Positions 49,388-60,514 of a DNA stretch of 64,000 nucleotides are shown in pieces. The DNA is from Lobosporangium transversale (taxonomy: Eukaryota; Mortierellomycota; Mortierellomycetes; Mortierellales; Mortierellaceae). Position 1 is the first letter of the stretch, and every line of letters starts with the position of its first letter. A program made the position numbers and the translations under genes. The notes under the pieces were generated by a model. The model did no database searches and was not told the DNA's origin. It worked only from the letters and a program-made list of their open reading frames with translations. The stretch spans positions 372,001 through 436,000 of the forward strand of contig NW_019028989.1 of the NCBI RefSeq assembly GCF_002105155.1, written 5' to 3'.

Positions 49388-52300
49388 CTAAGGTTGTGTC
49401 TTTAATGTCACCTTGATACCCATGGCCATGAGTTCCGTTGCAAGGTATCGGAACACATAGGGCAATGCGATCTGATCGATACCTGATGATGTTTGGCAGG
49501 CTCGGCACTCAATCTCACGCACACTAGACAGGGATCCCGAAGCATGCGCAGAGATAGGTGATGTGATACTTCCACACCTTGTGCATACATGGCAAAGTGA
49601 ATAGTCTGAACAATTCATCAAGCGATCCTGCAATAAAAAGGAAGTTCCGTGTGCAAGCAGCGAATCACGTTCCATCTCTCCGAAACGGATTCCTCCTGCA
49701 CGCTTACGACCCTTGACAGGCTGCATCGTCAAGTTGTGGACCGGACCTGTCGTACGCACCTGGTACTTATCAGAAACCATGTGACGAAGACGTTGATAGT
49801 AAACCACCTACATGAAAAAGCAAAAAAAGTAAAAAAAAGTCAGACAACCATGACTCTGTTTTATCCTGCTGCAATACAATCAGAACTAAGAACGCAAACT
49901 TACCCCAAGATAAATATCAACTTTGAACTCTTCTCCTGTGATACCACTGTACATAGGCTCGTTACCATGGTAGTTATATCCGGCAGCCCTGAGTTGCTCT
50001 CCAAAATAATCTGCTGCTGTGAATTGCTCATTAAAAGTAAAGGGCGTCGCATCCTGTGCAATTCCATGAAGTGCGCCACTCTTTCCTGCCAAACTTTCCA
50101 CAAACATTCCGATTGTCATACGTGAAGGGAAAGCATGAGGGTTGATAATGACATCAGGCTGGATACCTGATTCTGAAAAAGGCATATCGACTGCCGGCCA
50201 TTTTTGTGAACAAACTCCCTTCTGTCCATGACGAGATGAAAATTTGTCTCCAATAATGGGTGAACGTGTGATGCGAAGCTTAATGTGGATCTTCTGGAGC
50301 TCAGTGTCACCATTATCTGATCCTAAAAGGCGGACTTCATCAACAATACCTTCCTCCATGCTCTTGTACTTCTTGATCGAAGTCTTGCCCGTGGTATCGT
50401 CAATGTAAGCACAGAGAGGATCGCCTTCCCTTAATGTGACTCCAATAAACGGAAGACCATCCTTATCCAGCTTTTCTCTCCAAGCGCGCGGGGCATCTAA
50501 GCCTAGGCCAAAGTGGTGAAGAATAGGTTCTCCGCGAATCCTAAAGTCGCTTAAATCCACAATCTCAGACTTGTAGATAGTACCATAACCAAATCCACGC
50601 TCATGTGAAGACTTGTTCAAGATCATAGCATCCTCCATATCATAACCAGTATACGAGATGACAGCGACAACAGCATTCATACCGTTGGGGAATCCATCCA
50701 TACCATAAGTGTCATGAAGTGCGGGGCGGACAACAGGTGTTTGTCCAGTCTGCAGACGGTACATCTTATTATCGGTACGATACTTGATGGCAGTAGAAGG
50801 CGTTCCCATTGCCTGTTTACCCATTTGACACTGGTACATATTACGAGGAGACTGGTTAAAGTCTGAGAAGGGCGTCAAGTTGGCCAGAATACTAAGCATG
50901 CTTGTGGGGGCGAGCTCCTGATGTGTACTCTCGCCAGGACGAACTTCGTCGTCCATACAGGCGATTTCCATGTAAACTTGCTCAAACGACCCAACCATGT
51001 CGGTTTTACCATTGGCCAGGTAGCGTACCGGGCGCATCATACGTGCTGGAGTAGAAAAGATGTAAAGACCAGGATACTGACCGCCTTGCGAGACAGGGAC
51101 ATATCCCAGTTCGAGATCGAGTGGAACGGCTCCTTGGTATGCGCCACTAACTTTATACTGACGAAGAGCATCAGCAACTTCTTTGGCCTTCTGTGATGAG
51201 CAATATCCAACAATACGTCCATCCAACTGGATAACTACTGTGTTCTGACCGTTTGCGGGGACCAAGGTCTGAGACACTCCCAATGATGCCAATATTGAGG
51301 GCAGACGAGAGACGTTAGCTGGCTGTGTGATAACTTTACAGGTGTGAGACAGGTGATTTAATAAACCACAAGGCGAACCATCGGGAGTGTGAACTGGACA
51401 CAAGAAACCCCAGGCCTCTGGAAGCAGCTTACGAACAGTGGTAGTCTTGAGTTCGGCAAAGAAAGAACCACGATGGATACAACGGAAGTGAGCCAGAAAA
51501 CGATAAAAGTTGAGCTTTTCAGCAACGATGGTGTAACCAGTTGCTTGCTGCAAATCCAGACCCGTATTTGATACCAAGTTTCCAGTGGCTAAGAAATAGG
51601 ACATTTTTTGACCAATATCCTGCAAACCCGAGAGCTTCTGAAGTGTTTTTGTGAAGTAATGGTCTATTGGGTAAGAAATTACGTATTAGCCTATCGCACA
51701 GACGCATATCATACAACTGTTACAGACCCTAGTTCTCCTTAGACTAACTACTTGAATAAACTTACTATCCAAAAAGTCGACGCCCGCAAGCTTGCGACGA
51801 ACATCCTGGTTGATCTGTGCTCTAATGCCGTTCAGCCAATCTTCAATCTTCTCCTTGATAATGGCGCCGTACAAATGTCCGCCCAAGAGCACTTCTTGAT
51901 GCTGAGGAGAATCTGGATTATCGGGTGCACACTCACCAGCGACAAGAGCATAGACCTTGCGAATCATGAAGCTGGAGAGGAAATATCGCAAAGAAACTAT
52001 ATCAGCACTTTTGATCAAATTGACAATACGCTTTTCCTTTTTTCTTGATTCCATCGATGGCATCATTGAAGCAATCTGCATATATTTCCCTTCCTTACAT
52101 TAAAAGATTAAATTTGTCCCGGTTATTCTTCAAGTGAACAAGGATGATCTTGCGAAGCAACCCCTCACCAACCTCGACATCAGTGTGATCTTCAGGAAAA
52201 CCCATGACGACTCTGAATTTATCTCCAAGGTAGGCCAAACACTGCTCGCGCGTATGAAGAGCATATGTTTTGAAGCTGCGAAGCATAAGTTCAACACGGT

Positions 52301-53447
52301 CTGTTAAGAAGGTGTTGCCCAAGTCACCTAACATAATACTGTCGAAAATCTCCTTATCCGAGGTCTCAATTAATGACTGCCGGAGCATTATAAAAAAGAA
52401 AGATTAGCCTGTTTCCTGAATATATGTCATCATCCTAACAACATCGCTTCATAATCACAACCCTAACCTTCAAAATCAACATAGTAGGGACTAGGTATTC
52501 CTGCTTTCTCCACGCAAATCTGAGCATGCTACCTCCATCGGTCAAATAGTGGACAGTGTTGGTATGAGAAGTTTGATCAGGTCTCGCACATCGGATGGCT
52601 GTACCGTAGCTAGAGTATGTAGGCCCACGGTTGGTGAAACTGGAGCGGATCAAGGCGATGACGTGGTTGCGGCGTGGAACGATCAATAGACGAATTAACT
52701 TTTCAATTCCGTTGACTAGAAAGTATCCTCCAAACTCTTCTGATTCTTCATGATGCTTGATAAGCTCCTTTGGGAAAGCGCCATCCAGATTGCATCGGTT
52801 GGATCGAATCATGACCGGTACCAGACCCATATCACGATTCTCAACAACAACGGGTCCATCGTTGACACGCCATGCAAGCTTAACTTGCAATTTTCCTTTA
52901 TAGGTGTTGAGTCTTTCTCTAGCCTATACATGTAAAAAGCTTACTCTGTTCAGTAATCAAAGTCTTAATTTATGCCTTTTTTTTTTATTTTTTTTATCAA
53001 GCTTGACAAGTGGGTGGATACCTCGGTGGGATAGATCTGGCGAGTTTTTGAGTAACGTTCTTTTTCAGAGAGCATGGGCTTGCTTAGTGAGATTTCATCC
53101 ACCCAGTCTATTCCAAGGATTTTTCATCAGAATTGATTGAGTATTAAGTTCCCTCAATTTACAATAAAAAACTGATCAACTGTTGCATTATTCTTTTAAG
53201 ACATACAAGTCAACTTATTGCCAAGTCCACCGCCATGTTTATCGAACACAGCCTTGGGGCCGATATCCTCGATGGCTAAGTCAAGTAGACCTGTCTTTGA
53301 GCCAGCGCCAAACTCTGTTAGGGCATTGAAAGCCTCAATATGGGGTGCCACCAACTCCTGCAGAGCCGGCGTCTGGAAAGACTTGTCAGAAGGGTTCTTG
53401 AAAATCCGCTCCCTCTCCAACGTATTGAACTTTGCATTTGGTGGCAT
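49388..53447 (-). CDS. RPA135: RNA polymerase I second-largest subunit (A135)
   Basis: Seven exons, 53207-53447, 53022-53107, 52468-52923, 52099-52376, 51766-51971, 49904-51663 and 49388-49807, give 1148 residues, matching human (about 1135) and yeast (1203) subunits. It forms half of the Pol I active centre that makes 35S pre-rRNA in the nucleolus. Motifs in order: [19 protein letters not shown], the lobe/protrusion [20 protein letters not shown], the Pol I-type [39 protein letters not shown], the hybrid-binding [14 protein letters not shown], and [16 protein letters not shown]. The C-terminal clamp is [18 protein letters not shown], then a zinc module CHVCTRCGS...CRACQ. Pol I rather than Pol II/III is indicated by the short N-terminus, the [14 protein letters not shown] segment and [19 protein letters not shown]. 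Intron 4 (about 130 nt) is mostly open in one frame; splicing it restores the family-typical DKFNLLIFMIRK junction. Confidence 0.95.
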
Positions 53448-53784
53448 GGTGGAAGGATAATATTAGGCGATGAGAAGGGTGAAGCCCGAGCACAATGAAG
53501 AGCTGTAGGGCAATGGACGAAGGATAGGTAAACTGGGTGGGGTGGTGCCGAAAAGGATAGGTATCACACATTAAAAAAAAAAAAAAAAAAAAAAAAACAA
53601 ATTAATATAAGCCACAGCAGCATCGTGATCACGTGGTAGATTTGTCCTTTCGAGTTTACAAGTGCAATGAACATAAGACATCAACGATAACTGGTTGTTT
53701 GAACGAAGAAATGATGATATTGTTTATATGACAATAATTACAGTAAAAATAAAACGGCCAACTACTCTACGTTGTATGTATAGC
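53448..53784. other. Short intergenic region with 25-nt poly(A) tract
   Basis: This 337 bp lies between the Pol I subunit start and the chitin synthase stop codon. An A run occupies about 53573-53597. It holds the Pol I subunit promoter and the chitin synthase 3' end. No gene. Confidence 0.6.
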
Positions 53785-56700
53785 TTAAAATCTGTTTTGG
53801 TTTTGGTTCATGGGTGTGTCTGAAGTACTCATACGCGAGCCTGCTGCTCCATTACCGACTTGGCCCCCTACAATTGATCCAGCTGTCCATGAGTTTCGTG
53901 GCAAGCTTTGCAGTTGTGTTGGCACCTGAGGTTGCTGCTGAAGTTGATGAGTATTGTAGGCGAATTGAGGTGCTGGTGAAAACGATCGCGTGGGAGTACC
54001 AGGGACAGCAGTGTTGATCAATGTGGCATTCGGCATCACAGGTGTTCCCATTGATCCTACAACACCAACAGGGCCACCTCCGAACGCAGGAGACTGTGGA
54101 CGACTATTGCCACCATACATGCTTCCCATGAATGGTCCTGAGGGTACTGTCATCGGAATGTTCATGCCGCCCATAGTCGACATTGGAATCTCGGCGCCAC
54201 TGCCATGGATATTGTTAGCACCGCCGTAGGTCGATCCAGCTCTTGATCCTCGCCCGTCATTATAGAATTGCTGTTGTGGTTGTTGAGGATAACCAGCACC
54301 GTATGGGATTCTTGATGCCTTTGACTCTAATGAACCCGTTGTCTGGACCTCCCACAATTCCTGTTCATAATCGGACCACTTCTTTTGGGGAATCGTCTTG
54401 GGATCGAACAGCTTGCCTTCCAGTTGATCTGCAGAAACAGCCTTGGTTCGCCCCTTCTCACCAACTACCAGACGTGTGTTACCCCATGAGAAGTCATCAA
54501 AGTGCCAAAACGAGTACAGAGGTAAATAGAATGAGAATACAGGGATGGCCAAGATGTACACAATCATCCATCCAATGTGCTCCCATTTGCGTCTAAGGAT
54601 AAAGATGATTGCCTGAAGACCGTAGATAGCACCCATCATAATGATTGCCAATTTAGGGATCGATCCATCATTGGCAACAATGGAATAAATAAGGTATCCA
54701 ATATAGACCACGGTCACGGGCATAATCAGTGTTGCAAACAAGTCGATCATGACAATGAATCGCATGGAGAAACAGCAGAAACCGCACAGTTGAGGCAAGA
54801 ATACCAATTCCATCAAATTATGCACAGTGGAGTTGATCCAGCGACGACGTTGTGACAATAAAACTCTCCATTGATCTGGAACGTTGGTTCTGCACTGAGC
54901 ATCGGGAGTAAACGTCATCTTGTAATTAGGGAAGTGTTTCAACATCAAGGTTGTCAGGTATCGATCTTCTCCCAAATGGAGCAAATTCTTCTTGTGCAGA
55001 GTGTCCACCTTATTTTCCGAATAATCCTCAATAATGTTGTTTGAGATGAGTAGTGGAGTCGACTTGGTGGGTGTACGAATGCGATACATACAGAAACATC
55101 CAGGCAAACAGGTAACGGATCCAAACAGAGATTCGAAAGCTTTGGACAAATGGTGAGAAATAAAGTACTCATAAACCTGCATCATTGTCACCCAAGAATC
55201 CTTCTCGTTTGCAATTTGGGTCTCTCCACACAATCCCATTACTTTCGTGTCGTGCAAGAAGACAGATACCATCCTGTTGAGCGAATCTGGTAAGACCTCT
55301 GTATCCGAATCCACCATGAGGACGTACTCATAAAACGATGGGTTCACGCCGATGACATTCTTAATTTGATGATACATTTCCAGCTCCATGGGTGTCATGG
55401 GCGAGTTAAAGTGTACTTTGTTTAAGAACCGCATCAAAATCATCTGGGAGTCTCGCTTGCCACGGTTACCCGGTCGCTGACGCTCAGTGGGTGTTCCAAC
55501 CTTAACAATCACGATATAAGGCACCACATGTCCATTATATTCATACAATCCAGAGTAAACCTTGCCCATGTTATGCTGCTTCTGACCTTCGCCCAAACTC
55601 AAGAAGCTTAGAGGCTCAGGATCAATATTGGGATCAACACCAAGGATATCCAAGACAATACGCGGCGTTGGACGATCGTTTCCTGATCCAATAATCATTC
55701 CATCTGCAATCACAAACAAAAGCTTGCGCTTATCGTCGTATCGCAAGGCTGCCAAAGAATCGAGCGTCTTTCGAAGCGACTCCTCACCCTCAGTGTAACA
55801 GGGTACCTGAAGGATAATAAATTTGTCATGTTCTTCCGGCTCTCGCTTGGACCCTAATTGCAACGCGGCCAAGAACTTGAATCCAATCGTGCAAACAATC
55901 AAGATGGAGGGTACTAGAAGCATATAATTGGCAAATTGGCATCGGAAACTTGTACGCTCATCAACACGACCGACAAAGAACAGGTTTCGGAGACAGACCT
56001 TCATGACAAACTTCATGTTGCTGTCAAGAGGCAGACCATTGAACTTGCTAGTGATATCTTCTCCTGCATTAACCGAAAACAAGCTCACAACCGAGGGTTC
56101 CATGAATGCAGGGTTGACATTGGGCGTCTGTTCCCCAGCTTTGGTCCTGACCACGCCCTGATTACCAGCTTGGATGTAGTTGGTCATATCATAGACATTA
56201 CCGTCCAAAATGGCCCATCGCTTCTTAATACCGTCTGCTGCAGCCTGTTCCTTAATAAATTTTGGCGTATAGGCCAAGAAACCGACTCGCCACTGCCGCA
56301 TAAAGACCATTTTCTGATAATACCAATCAGGCCTTGAAACATTAGTAAATTCTCGAAAATCGTGGTAGCGGCTGTTAGGATCAACTGCACCCAATTCAGG
56401 CAGCTGAATCGAGGGATCGATTGACGCGGATCCATATCCATTAAGACCATCACAAAGTGCGCTAGGCTGGACTGGGAAGATGGGGGTGGAATCGATACCT
56501 GCATACTGTAGTAGTTGGGTATGTGTCACAATACTGGGGTTATGTTGAACCATAAACTTCCTCATATCGAAAATCTCTCCTCGAACCATCGTCAACGGCC
56601 TATTGGATTTGGCATGATGATCCGACAGCTCTCCAGGCGAGTAGACATACTGATGAGGGCAGATCAACTCCCCCAGGACAGCAATATACATGATCATGAT

Positions 56701-59700
56701 CAAGGACAAGAAGAAAATAAGGATACAGAGAGCAACCTTCTCGCGCCAAGCCATGCGGATATCAGGGCGTGCCATCCTGCCACACTTGGACAATAAGAAA
56801 CTAGGAATCCACCACGTAAGCGCATAAGTCAAAAAAACCCAGTTACGACGTGCAGAGGTAACGGGCACATTCTCCTCCTCGTCATCCTCAAGGCCTTCCT
56901 TTTTGAGACCATCCTTGCCATCACCTAGGGTGCCTTCACGATCAGGGTCAGTTAAGGCCCCGTCAGCATGCATCATCATGCCACGCTTCTCTGCATCGCC
57001 AAATAGACGTGTGTTAGGACGATAAATCTCGGAGCCTCCGTAGACAGACTCGTTCTCGAAGCGGTTAGCACCTACAGCTCCTCGCATATATGGGTCATAT
57101 TCAGACTGATTATCATCTCCAGAATAAAAGGATCGGTTCTCAAGCCTCTCATTGGCCATAAAGGATGCGTGAGCTGGATGAAGTCCGGAAAAATAACCTG
57201 CCTGAGGTGGTTGCGCGAAGTAACCACCTGGCTGCTGTTGCTGAAGCATATCTTGGTGTTGCTGCAAATGTTGCTGCTGCAGTAGGAGCGGCGCTGCCAT
57301 CGCTGTGTTTGAGTTGATGGACTGGTCATCCTCAGACATGTTGGGGATATCTCCCCTGAAGCTGCCAGGCGTGCCGAGTCCGTTGTTTAATCCTGCAAAT
57401 GCGCCCTGGAATCCCATTCCATCGACGACCGCAGATGGAGTTGGGGCCAGCCCTGTTCCAGGCGTTAGCATGACGGCTTCATCCTTCTTATCGCCCTTCT
57501 TGTCAGAATCTGAACCCTTGAGACGGTGTTCAAGCTCCCTCCATGTCTTTTCAGACAGGAAAATACGGTGCATACCAACGCTTGCATCGTGGATAGTCCA
57601 TTTCTCTTCCGCATAGACAGTATCCATCCTGCTCTTCAATGGAGCCCCAGCAGGCATGTCTTCCAAAATATTTAAATACAGCGATGTATATCTGTCCAAG
57701 AATTCTTGATGAGTGCAACTGATCGTGTACTCGATGGCAAGTCTTTGAGCAGCCTGAGCCAAGCAGAGAGAACGGACCTGGGCCTTGAGAGTGATAGAAT
57801 CTACATGGTTCGGCATGCCTGTGTCGTTGGATCTGAGACAGATCAAGAACCAAGGAGTCGTTTCCGCTAAAGAATCGCATAGTTCCTGGGTAGCAGATTG
57901 GATCTGCGCTGCCATAGAGATCACTTTACCTACAGTGGAACTGCCACTGTCACCAGACTTTTCCGTTTTCGCTGATGTATCTTCAACCTTTTTAGGTCGG
58001 CGCATCGAAGGAGCACGCTTAGGCTTATTTGATTGCTATTAAATTTTAGCCATGCAAAAAAAAAAAAAAAAAAAGCCATCAAATGATATCAGCTCCTATC
58101 CTTACTATGATTGGTGCAGAAAAAAAAAAAAAAAAAAAAGGGTTTCTTTTCTTCTATTACCTGTGCAGCAACGATAGTATTGTTATTGCGGGGATGCGAT
58201 TCGGTTGTCAGGGCTTTGTCTGTGAAAAGTCCTTTGACAAATGGATTCATACTAGGCGAAACACCGGGTCCACCTCGGAAAAGTGTTACAAAGTCAGAGC
58301 TGAGGTTATCCACATTTTGCTCTAACCATCCCTCGACTGTGTATGTAACGGGTGCCAAGAAGTGCTGGATCGTGAAAGATGGGTGTGTGTTCATATTTCG
58401 GGTAATGGTCAAAGAATCATGTCTGGGATATTGTTTCGAAAATGCTTCCAACATTGTGGCATCCGTCTTGCGCCCAATATGGCGGGACTGGTTCGACATG
58501 ATACCGATCAATCCTTCCTCGGACTCCATACCTAACATCTGTAAACAGGCTGCATTGTCAAAAAAGTGTGTCCTAGGGATGGAAAGGCCCTCAACTTCAT
58601 AGTCTGAATAGCTAGCCTCAAAGACATGGTTGAGGAAGAACTGATGAAGCCTCTCATTCGCATAGTTGACACAGAACTGATCCAGTCTGTTGACGCTGAA
58701 TTGTTGGAACCCAAACATATCAACTACTCCAATAAAGTTGGCTGGCGCCTCATGACAGAGCTTGACGTTGAAATACTCGACAATCCATGAGAACAGCAGG
58801 GAGTACAGTGCTTGCGCCATTTCGTCTCGTTGCTGCTCTGCACCTTGAGCGTCCAAGAAGACTGAGCAAAGCTCCTTCTTGATCATCTTCGTCTTGTAGG
58901 TCAATGTATTCTGAAGGGCGTTCGGATCAACTCCTAAGATGTCGGCCACAAAGATCAGAGTGTCAACATTCCTCACCACACAGGCGTCGTTTGTGTGGGT
59001 CGCATCCTCCATAAATGTCAAATTGCCGAGATGTAAAACTGCCGCCACGAGTTGGAAAATCTGAGCGACCTGTGTCTTTTGAAAGCCCATTACTTTGAGC
59101 GCCATCCTGAGGTTAGCGAATTCAGTCGCATCGTCCATCCCTGGCAGTGTCCTGTTCCTGTTGAGTGATGCTGGGGATAGGTAATGAAACTGTCCCTCTG
59201 TCAATTTCAGAAAAGTCTTCTCTTCTGTGCTTGCACCTGCGAGTAATTGGTAGAAGATATGGAAATTGCGTTCATCTGGTACTGAGGCTGAATGGCTGAT
59301 ACGTTTCTTCTCCAGGAAATAATCCAGCATTTTGGCACCCAACAAACGACCGCGTTCATTAAATTGCAATTCTGTAAAACGTCCAACACGAGAAGCATTG
59401 ATATTAAGACTGGTCTTGGCATGTCCAAAGGCTTCGATGATGACACTTGCGGCCAAGATCTGATTTTGAACCCGTGCCTCCTTCTTGGGCTGGCTGCTCA
59501 GTGCCAATAGTTGGCGGATTACCAAACGAGCGGCCTCTGTTTTTCCACTTCCGCTTTGGCCACTATTGTTCACAAAACAAAAAAAGAAATTAGTGTTACA
59601 GATTGAGAGCACTCTGGAAGGAAAAAAAAAAAAAAAAAAAAAAAAAAAGGAGGTTGAAAGAGTTCATGAAACAGGCACAATGGCCTCAAACAAGACTACT

Positions 59701-60514
59701 GTGCTTCATTATACCAGCGGTAACCCAAGATCACACCCAGTCTTTTCTTTCACACAACCCAGGACAAGATAGGAGATAGGCATGCATGGTCGTTAAAGCA
59801 TTGACAACAAATTAGCATTTCTATGACGGTAAAGCAGGAGCAATGCCCCAGCTTTAATTTTTGATTTGTTTTGCACCTTCTAGCACAGAAGTATACCCCC
59901 GTTGTGCCTGAAATTAAATACATAAAAAAACCCCACTTCGCATGGAAAGATGGGATGAGGACGGGACTTTTTTTTTTTTTTTTTTACATTGATACAGATA
60001 CATGTCCAAGTATTTGATTAACATTGTGCATTGTACCGGACCATTAAATAAACCGAAGACTGATGAGGATGCAAACAGATTAATGAAGTATGAAAAGGAG
60101 AGGAGATGGGAAATAAACTATGACAAAGACTGTGTTTGGGTCGCTTTACCTGGTAATAATGGATTGGTCCTGACCTGTTCTGCGCATATGTAGATATGCA
60201 CTCGTGGCAAGTTGGATAGCATGTGGGGCCGGTATACTTCCTGTGATGGGTCGTTGTTGTGATGGATCCCTTTTGTTGACTTGATCTGTTGGTACGAGGC
60301 GTGCGCCATCTTTGTATGTCAAGACCTGGTCCTGGAGTACTGCCTCTGATATATCAGTTCTACCGGGGATGAAAGGGTTAAGTTGGAGGAGGACGGAAGA
60401 TGCGATTCGTGTGTAGATCTGACCCTGCTGGAATCGGTTTGCAAGGATCGATGTCAGGTTATCCTCCGTCGGATGAGGCAACTGTGACAGATCAGGCTGT
60501 TGTTGCTGATCCAT
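53785..60514 (-). CDS. Chitin synthase with N-terminal myosin motor domain (class V/VII type)
   Basis: Three exons, 60150-60514, 58161-59562 and 53785-58035, give 2005 residues. It makes cell-wall chitin from UDP-GlcNAc at the plasma membrane of hyphal tips and septa. The myosin part (about 1-790) has HAIQLATSAYLHMRRTG, a P-loop SGQSGSGKTEAARL (about 122-135), switch I NASRVGRFTELQFN and switch II DMFGFQQF, where canonical myosins have DxxGFE. A cytochrome b5-like region at about 1072-1120 begins VRGEIFDMRKFMVQHNPS. Membrane helices flank it (near 1010 and 1025, and others after 1660). The catalytic domain has YVLMVDSDTEVLPDSLNRM (about 1498), the glucosyl-acceptor region CLPGCFCMYR, LGEDRYLTTLML (about 1615) and the signature SQRRRWINSTVHNL (about 1652). 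The C-terminus is Gln/Gly/Pro-rich and I see no DEK_C domain, which many class V relatives carry. Start at MDQQQQ; MKERIG seven codons earlier is possible. Intron 1 is long (587 nt). Confidence 0.93.

Noticed and set aside
51972-52098. Exon with [19 protein letters not shown] in the Pol I subunit
   Set aside because: Removing it as an intron restores the family-conserved DKFNLLIFMIRK join. Keeping it would need non-standard junctions or insert unrelated residues.
19266-59648. Poly(A)/poly(T) runs as tails of retrotransposons or retrocopies
   Set aside because: No adjacent reverse transcriptase remnants, target-site duplications or intronless gene copies are visible. Most sit inside introns with sense-T orientation.
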